64,000 bases of DNA from Megamerina dolium (lineage: Eukaryota > Arthropoda > Insecta > Diptera > Megamerinidae). Below are positions 32,065 through 41,959 of the stretch, one piece after another (the stretch's first letter is position 1; each line of letters starts with the position of its first letter). The notes under the pieces are model-generated. The model saw only the letters and a program-made list of their open reading frames with translations, was not told the DNA's origin and made no database searches. The stretch spans positions 33,851,695 to 33,915,694 of the forward strand of contig OY978530.1 of NCBI GenBank assembly GCA_963854835.1, given 5' to 3'. A program made the position numbers and the translations under genes.

Positions 32065-32264
32065 TACTTCTTTTGAGTAAGAAATATTTTTTTCGTTGCC
32101 CATAGTTATTATTATGTAATAAATTTTTTAACGTTGGGTAATAACTGTCATGAGTAAGAAATATCTTTTTCGTTCCCAATAATTACTATAATGAAATAAA
32201 TATTTTTACTTTGGATAATACCTATTATGAATAAGAAATATTTTTTTGTTACTAATAACTATTG
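32065..32264 (+). repeat. Subterminal tandem repeats, left end of the hAT element
   Basis: About three copies of a 60-70 bp A/T-rich unit that contains TAAGAAATATTTTTTTCGTT and TAATAACT. The array continues after the mariner insertion with a CCATAACTTTTATGAATGGA-like segment near 33475. The same order occurs in inverted orientation at the right end. Confidence 0.75.
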
Positions 32265-32319
32265 TACAGGGTGATTTCTTAGCAACTTTCTTATCGGCAA
32301 CACTGTTTTTGTAATTAAC

Positions 32320-32557
32320 GGTACCCAGCTGTCGGCAAGCAATTGGAAATTCTTTCTGCAGTAACAATTTGCGATGGAAAAGCTTCTAAAAGAACTCTGT
32401 CACAAAGCTCAGGAAAAGTGATGTCGATACGATACCGGCTAAAAAAAGTAGATCCTTTCTAATACTGTCCAAAATTTAACACGCACAACAGTAATGGAAG
32501 AGAAGCTCGGCCAACGAGCACTTCGGGGCTGTAAGCGCCACATATTTTTGTTTTTTT
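32320..32557 (+). mobile_element. SINE copy 2, head missing
   Basis: The sequence starts inside the SINE body (GGTACCCAGCTGTCGGCAAG) and ends at its T-rich tail (CCACATATTTTTGTTTTTTT). The tRNA-like head with the A- and B-boxes is absent, as expected of a 5'-truncated retroposed copy. It lies within the mariner. Confidence 0.8.
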
Positions 32558-33345
32558 GGGCGATATTTTGAGGCGTCTATTAGAAATCTTGTGACTAAAT
32601 TTCGCACCAAATTTACATAATTGGTCATTAAACCACCAACACGCATACGTAGTGTGCGGACAGAGAAAAATATCGCAGCTGTATCCGCCAGTGTTGTTAA
32701 TGATCGTAAATTATAGATTCGGCGCCGTTCGTGGGAATTGGGTTTATGTTACTCTAATACGTGGAAAATTTTGCAGAAGGATTTGGGTGTAAAATCTTTT
32801 AAAATACCGCTGGTGCAAGAATTGAAGCCACATGACTTACCACAACGGCTAACTTTTGATGAATGAGCGCTGGTAAAGTTGGATGAAGATCCAGTTTTTT
32901 ATCGGAAAATTGAGTTCAGCGACGAAGGTCAGTTCTGGTTGAATGGATACGTAAACAATAAAAATTGCTATATTTGGTGTGAAGAGCAGCCAGAAACATT
33001 GCAAGAACAAAACGGTGCCACATGCCACACAGCACGCGAAGCAATGGCCCAATTGAGAGGTGAGTTTGGTGAACAGTTTCTTTCACGTTTGGGGCCGATC
33101 AATTGACCGTCTAAATCGAGCGATTTCATGCTTTTGCACCATTTTGTGGTGGGGCTATGTTAAGGCTCATGTCTATAGCGACAAGCCCGCAAAGGTTGAC
33201 GCACGGGAAGCCAATATTGAAGAAATTATGAGTGAGATACCGGCCGATATGTTAGAGAGAGTATGCCAAAATTGGACCCAGGGTATGAACAATTCGAGGC
33301 GCAGCCGCGGTCAACATTTACATGAAATCATCTTTAAGTATTGAA
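32558..33345 (+). pseudogene. Mariner transposase remnant
   Basis: After the SINE the frame encodes degraded N-terminal parts (RTEKNIAAVSASVVNDRK). From 32879 it encodes FYRKIEFSDEGQFWLNGYVN, which holds the first catalytic Asp (SDE). A deletion of roughly 70 residues joins CEEQPETLQE to QNGATCHTAREAMAQL, where the second catalytic site has Asn instead of Asp. A shift follows, and then the C-terminus with KAHVYSDKPAKVDAREA and SRRSRGQHLHEIIFKY ends at 33345. The N-terminal start codon and helix-turn-helix are lost at the SINE insertion. It is inactive. Confidence 0.82.
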
Positions 33346-33606
33346 TTATATAGATCGTTCTATCAGCTCAAATAAAGATTTCATACATTTCTCTAAATTC
33401 TATGTGTTTTTTTTAATCAAATCCGAAGGCTCTTAAAAATCACCCTGTATGAGGAATTTTTTAAAAGTTTTTCCATAACTTTTATGAATGGATAAAGTTT
33501 TTTTATATTGCCTTACAACAAAATCAATGATATGATTGACTTAACTTGAACCTCAACTTAAAAAAAAAATGTATACCATTTCTGAATTTTTGTTTCCTTT
33601 ATTTTT

Positions 33607-33768
33607 CTATTCACATCCTTGGTAATTTAGTTTCACGAACGTAATGCTCGCCAACTTTTCATCATACAAGTTGCACCTTTGGTCATTTAATATGAATCGC
33701 AAAGTTGAGAACGCGCTTTCCACTGTCACTTGGGCACGGCGTGTAGCACATGTGCTGGCACGGCTTGT
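33607..33768 (-). pseudogene. hAT transposase C-terminus
   Basis: The minus strand encodes AQVTVESAFSTLRFI followed by LYDEKLASITFVKLN and a stop. This is the dimerisation region that ends hAT transposases (pattern VERAFS-x-LR-x-I ... L ... KLN). It is cut at its upstream side by the LTR of the gypsy element. Confidence 0.75.
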
Positions 33769-33774
33769 AATACA
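33769..33774 (+). repeat. Target-site duplication of the CsRn1-type gypsy, left side
   Basis: AATACA lies just before the 5' LTR and equals 37906-37911. Confidence 0.8.
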
Positions 33775-33935
33775 TGTGGCAACCCCCACAAGAAAATCAT
33801 TTTTTACATAATTGCCAACTACTGTGGCAACTCCCGCATCGCCTCAGTGCACCTACTGCATGATAGCAAAAATAACTTTCCCACATTCATTCCGATCTTG
33901 TACTCTTTACGAATAAAAGCAAATACTAACTTCCA
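33775..33935 (+). repeat. 5' LTR of the CsRn1-type gypsy
   Basis: The 161-bp repeat starts TGTGGCAACCCCC and ends CTAACTTCCA, matching 37745-37905 with few differences. AATAAAAGC near 33912 may act as a polyadenylation signal. Confidence 0.93.
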
Positions 33936-33938
33936 ATG

Positions 33939-33949
33939 TGGTGACCCCG
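33939..33949 (+). promoter_or_regulatory. Primer-binding site of the CsRn1-type gypsy
   Basis: TGGTGACCCCG starts three bases after the LTR. It is complementary to the 3' end of insect tRNA-Trp as I recall it, and tRNA-Trp is the primer reported for CsRn1-type elements. Confidence 0.75.
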
Positions 33950-34070
33950 GAAGTATAAAATTGAGGTTAGCTCATTCGTAAAAGTGAAAAAACTCCACGT
34001 GCATTTGTCGGCGCTAAAAAGCAATTTCTTCGGTTGTGGAATAATCTTTTAACCCACAAAAATTACAAAG

Positions 34071-34946
34071 ATGCTTGGGCCGGAGGACAATGGCACAACA
34101 CCTCCACAACAACCACCAAATGCACAGCTTATCGGAAATGATGTTCATGTGGATTCTGCTGTGGTTCCAAGAATAAATCCACCGAGCATGGCCGCCACGA
34201 ACATCGAATCATATTTTATGTCGCTCGAGTTTTGGTTCGCTGCGTCGGGAGTAACTCAAGACATCAGGAAATACAACCTCGTGATGGCGCAAGTGCCACC
34301 AAATAAATTGACAGAGCTGCGCGCAATCATTGAAGCCACCCCTCAACAGAACAGGTATGAGTACATCAAAACCAAACTAACCTCACATTTCGCCGACAGT
34401 CAGCAAAAGCGCCTGCAGCATGTTTTATCGGACATGCCACTAGGAGATATGAAGCCTAGTCAGCTCTTCAATGAAATGCGTCGAGTTGCTGGTAGTTCAC
34501 TATGTGAAACAGTTCTAGTTGATTTGTGGGCATCACGATTACCACCTCACGCGCAGGCTGCAGTGATAGCTGCAAAAGTGGACCCGGTGGATAAAGTTGT
34601 AATCGCAGATGCCATAGTAGAGTCGATGGGCCTACGTGGTATAAATAGAGTAGAGCAATCTTCCGCCGTCTCACCCTCATCGAACCAGTTTAACACAGAT
34701 TCTGAGGTTACCCTGCAAGCACTCCAACGACAGATTGCGCAACTCTCAAAGCGACTTGAGGCGATACAGACGAAAAAAAGGAGTTCACGAAGCCACTCAC
34801 GTTCATACAGCCGTAATCGTTCACCTGAACCTCGGACAACCAGTAACTCAGCAAATAGGAGTTGCTGGTATCATCGTACTTTTGGCGACAACGCGGGTAG
34901 ATGCAAAACCCCCTGCAGTTACGCCAACGCAAATTCACCGAATTGA
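34071..34946 (+). CDS. gag: Gag of the CsRn1-type gypsy
   Basis: The 291-residue protein should form the capsid and bind RNA. The ATG at 34071 is the first in the frame after the primer-binding site. The capsid region reads NIESYFMSLEFWFAASGV near residue 43 and contains QLFNEMRRVAG and LWASRLPPHAQA, which are typical of CsRn1-type gag. A basic Ser/Arg-rich stretch (RSHSRSYSRNRSPEP) precedes the single C-x-x-H-type zinc motif CWYHRTFGDNAGRC at residues 272-285. It ends at a TGA (34944-34946) that is in frame with pol. The frame is otherwise intact. Confidence 0.9.
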   Translation: MLGPEDNGTTPPQQPPNAQLIGNDVHVDSAVVPRINPPSMAATNIESYFMSLEFWFAASGVTQDIRKYNLVMAQVPPNKLTELRAIIEATPQQNRYEYIKTKLTSHFADSQQKRLQHVLSDMPLGDMKPSQLFNEMRRVAGSSLCETVLVDLWASRLPPHAQAAVIAAKVDPVDKVVIADAIVESMGLRGINRVEQSSAVSPSSNQFNTDSEVTLQALQRQIAQLSKRLEAIQTKKRSSRSHSRSYSRNRSPEPRTTSNSANRSCWYHRTFGDNAGRCKTPCSYANANSPN

Positions 34947-37733
34947 TGTTACTTGACTCAAGCTGCACCGAGTACGGGCAAACATCTTGATGCAGCAATT
35001 TTTCGCCTTCAGGTATCAGACATCACAAACAATTTAAAATTTTTAATTGACACCGGCGCAGACGTGTCTGTTATACCAAAAGGCTCACGTTCAGTCAAGT
35101 ATCAACCTTCTTCCATGAAATTGTTTGCCGCTAATGGAACTCCTATCAACGTTTACGGAGAAGTGCTCTTAAAAGTTAACCTGGGACTAAGGCGCGAGTT
35201 TTTGTGGACGTTTTTGATCGCTGATGTTACTTCGGGTATAATTGGTGCAGATTTCATCAGTCACTTTGGTTTACTCATTGATTTAAAACGAAGTCGCCTG
35301 ATCGATAATAATACTTCATTAGAAACTACTGGACATATGGTCGCCGCCAAACACCTTTCCGTCAAGTCATTCGATACATCTTCGTCGTACGCTGAATTAT
35401 TAAACGAGTTCCCAGCAGTAACACGCTTCGCCCAGCCCGGCACTACCATAGAAACATCCGTGGTACACTATATCGAAGCGCACGGCCCACCCGTTTTCGC
35501 TCGCCCTAGACGCCTATCTCCTGATAAGCTAGCAGCTGCGCGGGCCGAATTCGAAAGCTTGATGAAGCTTGGAATTTGCAGACCCTCACGAAGCAGTTGG
35601 GCCAGTCCGCTGCATATGGTTAAAAAGGCAGATGGCACCTGGCGCCCATGTGGCGACTATCGGGCATTGAATGCTATCACAACACCGGACAGATACCCAA
35701 TACCTTACCTACAGGATTTTACAAGCAATTTGCAAGACAAGACAATTTTTTCAAAAGTCGACCTGCAGAAGGCGTTTCATCAGGTACCTGTCCATCCGGA
35801 TGATATCCCAAAAACTGCTATTGCCACGCCCTTTGGCTTATTTGAGTTTGCATATATGACGTTTGGACTGCGAAATGCAGCTCAAACCTTTCAAAGGCTA
35901 ATTCAAAGGCTGCTAGAGATGTGCCCTGGAAACGTCAAAAACGACCGATCACTACTCAACTGGTCTGATGAGACATCAGCAGCTTTTGAGAAGTGCAAAC
36001 AACAACTAGCGAACTCAACTTTGCTCGCGCACCCATCGAAAGAAGCGGAGCTATCCCTTTGGGTGGATGCTTCCAATATTGCGGCTGGCGCCGTTCTTCA
36101 TCAGGTGGTAGAAGGTGCTCTTGAACCGTTGGGGTTCTTCTCAAAAAAGTTTGATAAGTCGCAACTGCGTTATAGCGCCTACGACCGTGAGCTAACAGCG
36201 ATATATTTAGCAGTTCGACAATTTAAATTTATGCTAGAAGGCCGGCTCTGTCATATCTATACGGACCACAAGCCGCTTACGTACGCCTTCAGACAAAATT
36301 TAGACAAGGCTTCGAATAGACAAGCACGCCAGTTGGATTTCATCTCGCAACTTACTACAGACATCCGTCATGTAAACGGTAAAGAAAACGTTACAGCAGA
36401 TTTACTCTCTCGTATTTCATCCTTGCAAATGGCACACGTTGATTTTAAAACACTGGCGATTGATCATAAAGTAGACGAAGAATTGCAACAATTACTGCAA
36501 AAAGGTAACGCAAATGGTTCTCTTAAATTAAAACTCTTTACAATTCCAGGCAGCTCAGAACAGTTGTACTGTGACGTTTCGACAAACTGCATTCGGCCAT
36601 TTGTTACCAAGAAGTACAGACGTTTGGTTTTAGAGTCTACGCATAACCTGTGCCACCCAGGCCCACGTGCTACAGCCAAATTGATGACGCAAAGATTCGT
36701 TTGGCCAGGCATACAGAAAGACAGCAGAGCTTTTACCAAGGCGTGCGTTCACTGTCAACGGTCAAAAGTGAACCGCCACACATTTTCTCAACTGCAGCGT
36801 TACATGCCGCCGGACAAACGATTTTCCCATATTAACGTCGATATAGTGGGCCCATTCCCTCTCAACAATGGACAACGTTACTGTCTCACGTTGGTAGACA
36901 GATTCACCAGGTGGCCCGAGGCAATACCGATTCCCGATATGACTGCTCCAACTATCGCACGTGCACTGATAGACAATTGGATATCGAGGTTTGGAGTTCC
37001 CGAGAAAATCACGTCAGATCAAGGACGGCAATTCCAGTCTACCCTTTTTGCAGAGCTGACCCGTACCTTGGGTATATCGCACCTCAGAACGACTCCTTAT
37101 CACCCTCAATCAAACGGGTTAGTAGAGAGGTGGCATCGAACACTGAATGCTGCGATTTTATGCCAGAACCATGAGCGATGGACTGAGCACATACCAACAA
37201 TTTTGCTGGGTCTGCGTACAACCTATAAAGCAGATCTCAAAGCGTCTCCAGCGGAGCTAGTCTACGACGCTACCCTACGCATCCCATCAGAGTTTTTCCT
37301 GGATACCCCAAGCAACAAAACAGAATCAGAGGTCGTCGTCGAGCTACGAAAAGCAATGCAAGAGATGAGAACGCCTGATACAACCTGGCACAGTAACAGC
37401 AAAATTTTCGTACATCCAGATCTTCACACTTGCGATAGTGTCTTCATCAGAAACGACTCCGTGCGACCATCGTTGTCGCATCCTTACGACGGCCCACACA
37501 AGGTCATAAGCAGAACCGACAAATATTTCAAGATCAGCGTGAACGGAAGAGCAAAAACTATTTCCATAGATCAACTTAAGCCTGCTTACACAGTTGAAGA
37601 TGAAGCACAACCATCGAAACCAGAACCAGTCCCTTCAGAGCCGCCCGACACTGCAACATCGACCAAGGTGACACGTTCCGGACGCCGCGTCGTAATTCCA
37701 GAACGCTTCAAGAAAACAGTACACCTTGTCTAA
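34947..37733 (+). pseudogene. pol: Pol of the CsRn1-type gypsy, RT active site deleted
   Basis: The frame is open for 926 residues from a TTG codon at 34953 and lies in the same phase as gag, separated only by one TGA. Protease: [12 protein letters not shown] near residue 33. RT begins with [20 protein letters not shown] and keeps [12 protein letters not shown] (motif A) and [18 protein letters not shown]. At about residue 317 it jumps to [12 protein letters not shown], removing roughly 100 or more residues with the YxDD motif, without breaking the frame. RNase H keeps [14 protein letters not shown] and [10 protein letters not shown]. Integrase has a zinc region (THNLCHPG ... CVHCQRSK), [16 protein letters not shown] and NGLVERWHR, so Asp-Asp-Glu is complete, and a GPY-like end (YDGPHKVI). 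RT function must be lost. Confidence 0.9.
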
Positions 37734-37740
37734 GAGGGGA
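37732..37740 (+). promoter_or_regulatory. Polypurine tract of the CsRn1-type gypsy
   Basis: AAGAGGGGA lies four bases before the 3' LTR, overlapping the pol stop codon region, where plus-strand DNA synthesis is primed. Confidence 0.75.
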
Positions 37741-37744
37741 GTAC

Positions 37745-37905
37745 TGTGGCAACCCCCACAAGAAAATAATTTTTTACATCATTGCCGACTACTGTGGCAA
37801 CTCCCGCATCGCCTCAGTGCACCTACTGCATGATAGCAAAAATAACTTTCACACATTGATTCCGATCTTGTACTCTTTACGAATAAAAGCAAATACTAAC
37901 TTCCA
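37745..37905 (+). repeat. 3' LTR of the CsRn1-type gypsy
   Basis: Second 161-bp LTR. It is followed by the target duplication AATACA at 37906-37911. Confidence 0.93.
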
Positions 37906-37911
37906 AATACA
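37906..37911 (+). repeat. Target-site duplication of the CsRn1-type gypsy, right side
   Basis: AATACA equals 33769-33774. Confidence 0.8.
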
Positions 37912-38000
37912 TATGCCAGTTGTCACTAGAAGGGAAAGGAGAAATTGTTCTCCTCCCAGTACATTAGTAGGTCAGCTTCAATGTCTAGACGCTGCTGTCT
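37912..38000 (-). pseudogene. hAT transposase, upstream piece
   Basis: The minus strand encodes DIEADLLMYWEENNFSFPF followed by stops. This resembles the E-x-x-YW-x-x-N-x-x-FP motif found just before the dimerisation region of hAT transposases. With the piece at 33607-33768 it shows that the gypsy element inserted into the hAT transposase gene. Confidence 0.6.
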
Positions 38001-38189
38001 AAAGTTGTTAATAACATAAGATAACTGTAATTTATAATTGATACTTACAAAAACATTGCGATTGTCGTATCACACGACTCGTGTTCATAGCAATTGATCA
38101 ATAGAATGCACTACAACAGTTGTGACGTAGTACGAATGAATGTATTGAAGCAATCAAAAATAAATACCTAGTATGAATTTCCATATCAA

Positions 38190-38395
38190 AATATAGTGAG
38201 GCAACGTAAAAAAAAATTCTCCATTCAGAAAAGTTATGGAATAACGTAAAAAAAGTCCTAATATAATAGTTATTGGCAACGAAAAAATATTTCTAACTCA
38301 TAACAGTTGTCATCCAACGTAAAAATATTTATTACATAATAATAATTTTCGGCAACGAAAAAAAGTTTTATTGCTGATAATTATGTTATTATAAA
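38190..38395 (-). repeat. Subterminal tandem repeats, right end of the hAT element
   Basis: Inverted counterpart of 32065-32264. It contains repeated GGCAACG/AACGTAAAAA blocks spaced 60-70 bp apart, with ATAATAGTTATTGGCAACG as the clearest shared string. It also preserves the order that the mariner interrupts on the left. Confidence 0.75.
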
Positions 38396-38599
38396 GCAAT
38401 GTTTATGGAAATTTCTTAATTCAGTGCAATTTTTTAATTTCCAAAAAATTGGTAATTTTAGGCCTCTGCTTAAGGTGAAGATTTGATATTGTAATTTTAT
38501 ATATATTTTATTTTAATCACTTTACGTAAACATAAAAAATTTTCTCATTTGTTCGCTGTTATTTGTTTTTTTGTAATGCATTACGTAATATTGTGAGAT

Positions 38600-38945
38600 A
38601 TTTTGCAAAATATCAAGCATACCAATATCAAATTGGATAATTCGAGTTTCTGCGTGTGTCTCTTGGGCTTAGGAATGCACCACCGCTCTTCCAATGAACA
38701 ACGATTGATGAACACAATATCAATCCTCCAGAAAAATTATTTCCGTTAATTACAGCCAGCTTAAAAATTCAGCTGGGAAATGTGAATTTTTAAAGAATGA
38801 AACTCAGTTTCTTGGGCTCGGACTTCATTTAGAATTAAAGCCAACGAAAATAAGATTGATGCAATTTTGAAAAATCCCCTTCCAAAAACTGAAATTAAAC
38901 TATTTCTAGGATTGGCTTTATAGTGGAAAATTACATAAAACCACT
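38600..38945 (+). pseudogene. Gypsy-type RT remnant
   Basis: Frame-corrected reading shows an RT scrap of the 17.6 type. A degraded FRV-x-x-x-x-GLRNAPPLFQ region (near 38645-38690) is followed by KCEFLKNETQFLGLGLHLEL (near 38780-38835), KNPLPKTEIKLFLGL and YSGKLHKT. The YxDD region is missing or unreadable. There are many stops. The neighbouring mariner is unrelated. Confidence 0.65.
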
Positions 38946-39042
38946 TTTATTTATTCACTTGTTTACACTGTTCACATTCCCGTCTCTAGTATTGCTAGTA
39001 CAACTTAATTCGGTTCGATTTTTTCTACTGTTTTCTACTGTT

Positions 39043-39067
39043 TCTACCTCACGGCGGGTGAGGTAGA
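39043..39067 (+). repeat. 10-bp perfect hairpin
   Basis: TCTACCTCAC pairs with GTGAGGTAGA around the loop GGCGG. It follows a tandem TTTTCTACTG repeat. No terminator or attenuator role is expected in this context. It may mark the end of the decayed mariner. Confidence 0.8.
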
Positions 39068-39831
39068 ACTTCGCATTTCAACGTTGCTAAATATGTTTTG
39101 ACCAGTTGATCAATATGTGATCAAGTGTTGTCATACTGCAAAATTACTTTGTAGTGCCTCTGCTCTTGTTTCTTTTAGTGCTCGGCTCAAACGCATCAAC
39201 TGAAGTTAGTAGCGATTCCCTGTGATTCTTTCATTAGATTGCAGTAGCTCATAATACACCCAGTTGATTCCACCAGACCCACAGCATTACCCTCGAACCA
39301 TGAAGTTGTTGTTGTTAACCGGTTTTAACCCATGATTTTTTGCACTTAAGATTATCGTAATAGACCCACTTTTCATGGCTAGTCACAATACGATGCAAAA
39401 AACTCTTCCCTTTTCACCAGCTGTTGGCATGGGAAAAATCGCCTTTCAATGTCGCTTGGTTTCATATGGCACCCAATGTCCTTGCTTTTGAGTCATTCCC
39501 AAGACTTTCAGACATTTTTAAATGGCTTGTTGAGTGACTCCCACCGATATTGCAAGTTCTTCTTGCGTTTTACATGATCCTTCACTCAGTAAATCCTCCA
39601 ATTCTTCATCATCAAACTTTTTTGGCTGACCAGGTCTATATGTGTCATAAACACCGAAATCAGCCCCTTTGAAGGGTCGAAACCAATCTCTGTATGATTT
39701 GTTTGTTGGAGAAGATTCACTACAAACTTCCGCAAGCAAGAAAAGTGCGCTTCAGCTGAACTTTTCTTCCAATTAAAAAGGAAAATTAAAACTTCCCCCA
39801 AATGCTCTCTATTTAACACAAATTCAGACAT
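39060..39831 (-). pseudogene. Mariner transposase (mellifera-like) remnant
   Basis: Read on the minus strand from an ATG at 39831, the N-terminus is MSEFVLNREHLGEVLIFLFN. A frameshift follows, then SYRDWFRPFKGADFGVYDT, KKFDDEELEDLLSEGSC and QEELAISVGVTQQAI (helix-turn-helix region). Further scraps show GHWVPYE, KWVYYDN-like, WVYYELLQSNERITG and SRALKETRA. The catalytic first Asp region is shifted and the C-terminus is absent. The pattern matches mellifera-subfamily mariners, a different lineage from the CAGGGTGATTT family in this window. No clear terminal repeats were found. Confidence 0.72.
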
Positions 39832-40121
39832 TTTCGATGCAATAAAAAATAATGATGTTGTTTGAAGGTCAATATAATGCGAACTAATTTGGGTAACAAA
39901 TGTCACAGCTTTCCGACAAAGCAAAAAGTTAGCTCTTTATGTCAACCACATATGAAAGCCAAAGCCATCTTTTGAAAACGAACCAATATTCTGTCAGTTA
40001 ACTTTCGTATGGCATATTAGTAAGGAAACGAAGTATTACTAGTAGGCTATGTTAGGTTATTGTGGCTGACCTCTCTCTGAGAGGACACATTTTGGCCAGA
40101 AAGGCCTATTTCGATACCACT

Positions 40122-40433
40122 TAGCTTCTCATCCAATACTGTTGTGCGTGCTAAATTTGGACAGCATTAGAAGGGACCTAATTATAGTAGCCGGTTACGA
40201 ACGACAGCACCCTTGTGCCATCGCTTTAACTTAGCTTTGTCACAGAGATTTTTTAAAAAGCGTTTTTGGCAAATTGTTACTGCAGGAGAAATTGCCAATT
40301 CTTGCCGACAGGTGGGTACCGTTTGAAAGAAAAATCTTTTACATATTGAATTTTGTTATGCTTCAGCAGAGGATTAAACCCACGACCTACAGTCAGAAGG
40401 TCAATGCACTAACCACTGAGCTACGGCAACCAC
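40122..40433 (-). mobile_element. SINE copy 3
   Basis: Minus-strand copy with the tRNA-like head at 40433 (GTTGCCGTAGCTCAGTGG, followed by a shortened B-box region). The tail-side 40 bases present in other copies are missing. More divergent than copies 1 and 4. Confidence 0.8.
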
Positions 40434-40960
40434 TCCCTCGTATATACTTAAGCTTTTTATATACAACGTTTCATTATATACAAAAGCTTATTATCTAGTA
40501 ATGCTTAATATAGATACTATGTATAATCTGATACAGTCCCTACAAAACCTTTTGCTTCCTTCTCTGTCCATAAGTAGTAGGAGAACTGAATTTCTTTGGC
40601 AGCTCCAAAGAATTATGTTCGTTTAGTAGCAGGAAATGAAGGTTACTGATATTTATCCTGTCACAAAATCAATATTAACAATGCAGAATTTCAATCTCAT
40701 GACTTGCTTTTTTCTATTTCTCTCATCTTTAGTTCTAATGTTCCTGCATAATCTACTTTTGTGCAGAGGAATGATTTGCAGTTTGCACACTGTCCTCGGG
40801 AAATTAGCTGATTTCCAATCTGTATTAACTACTCAAACAAGAACGTACTCAAACAACTCATTTATGAATAAACCTTCTCATTATGCTCCGAAGTCTTACC
40901 ATTCAATATCGTTGCCGAATGTGTGGCATCATGTTTTGTGTTTCTGTGCGCTTCATCCAT
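40434..40960. other. No gene seen
   Basis: Unidentified sequence between the SINE and the LOA fragment. A plus-strand open frame (40636-41067) runs across the LOA junction but has no family resemblance and is probably spurious. Confidence 0.4.
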
Positions 40961-41603
40961 GGCACTCTGAATCTGGGAAGATACGTATTCGTTTATCAAG
41001 CAGAAATACTTGGTTTAATGCATGCACTACATCAAGGCCTGGACTTGGACGGCAAGGTGCGAGCTAAGAAAATCTTGTTAGCACTCGATAACCAGGCGGT
41101 GATCATGCGAATGCAGCAACCTACGGTATCTTCTAAACCGGCGTTCGAATGTGCTCGTAGTAATGCGATTATTCTTATGTGGATGAAGGGACGTATTGGT
41201 ACTGAACAGAATGAGGTTGCAGACATTTTGGCTAGACAAGGATCTACAGCTGAATTTTATGGGCGAGGGCCAGCAGTTGCTCTTAGTTACTTTATGGTGA
41301 AGGCGATGTTCGAAGATTTGATAACTAAACTCAATCTCTACAGATGGGAGAGTTTGTCCATTTGTAGACGGGCAAAGATCTCTTTGAGTCTACCGAGGGG
41401 CAGTGAATCGGGAGGTGTTCTCGATCCTACATTGCCAATCAGGAGAATGACCACACTGGCTCGATAATTTATTGATAAACTCGAAATGTGGAACATAAAG
41501 ATATGCAGAAGCCTTCAAAGCAACTAAATACATAGCACACGATTGAGGGGACGAGAAAGGACCCAGATAAAAGTGGTCTAGTTCGGCTAATCGCTAAAAT
41601 ATA
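40961..41603 (+). mobile_element. LOA fragment (RNase H and 3' end), relative of copy 1
   Basis: A 5'-truncated piece of the copy-1 family. It encodes the RNase H second half (LGRYVFVYQAEILGLMHALH, KKILLALDNQAV, then EQNEVADILARQGS) in one open frame to 41467. Next come the remains of the C-terminal cysteine region and the 3' tail (CGGCTAATCGCTAAAATATA). This copy keeps sequence around the third RNase H site that copy 1 has lost through a frameshift. The cysteine motif itself is deleted. Confidence 0.85.
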
Positions 41604-41959
41604 AGTATATTATTATTAAGCATTTATGTACCTTCCTTTTGTTATTTTTTTTTATGATGAAAAATAATAGCAATTGGCATCAAAATTACACTTTCGAAAG
41701 CGACGGCAAGAGCGCAGGCGTAGATGTGATTGCCAATGCTTGGGCAATCAACAAAAGACCAACAATTCGATGATTTGGCGCGTCCAATTAAACTTTAATT
41801 CAAAATTGCGTTCCATGATAGTTTAATGAATTCTAATTACCTACTTATTTTTAATAATATTTTGATGTTCATTAATTTGAAAAAAAAAACTAAAATATTG
41901 GATTTGCTGACTTTCGGATATTCTTTATAAATAAATGTAATTCCCAATATCCTATATAA
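41604..41959. other. No gene seen
   Basis: A/T-rich sequence with no recognisable content. Confidence 0.4.

Larger units (their letters stand above)
32267..33447 (+). mobile_element. Mariner element with a SINE inside
   Basis: TA dinucleotides (32265-32266 and 33448-33449) flank inverted ends that begin CAGGGTGATTT. The unit is 1181 bp, but about 238 bp of that is a SINE inserted at 32320. A degenerate transposase gene fills the rest. The family is shared with copies at 23271-23551 and 52455-53631. Confidence 0.88.
33775..37905 (+). mobile_element. Ty3/gypsy element of the CsRn1 type
   Basis: A 4131-bp element with very short LTRs (161 bp), a matching target duplication, a primer-binding site, gag, pol and a polypurine tract. 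The gag zinc motif of the form C-x-x-H ... C-x3-C (CWYHRTFGDNAGRCKTPC) and the tRNA-Trp-like primer site place it in the CsRn1 clade. The two LTRs differ at only a few positions, so the insertion is recent. The RT lacks its active site, so the copy cannot move by itself. Confidence 0.92.
31965..38468 (-). mobile_element. hAT DNA transposon carrying nested insertions
   Basis: The ends read CAGGGACTTAAC on the left and, on the other strand, CAGAGGCCTAAA on the right, with an 8-bp target duplication (7 of 8 match). Subterminal arrays of CGTTGCC/TAATAACT-type repeats lie in inverted orientation at 32065-32264 and 38190-38395. The only coding remains are the C-terminus of a hAT transposase on the minus strand, split by the gypsy insertion. 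A mariner (32267-33447) interrupts the left array. Confidence 0.72.

Noticed and set aside
32065..32264. A CRISPR-like array
   Set aside because: The units are A/T-rich, imperfect and few, occur inverted at the far end of a hAT element, and the genome is eukaryotic.
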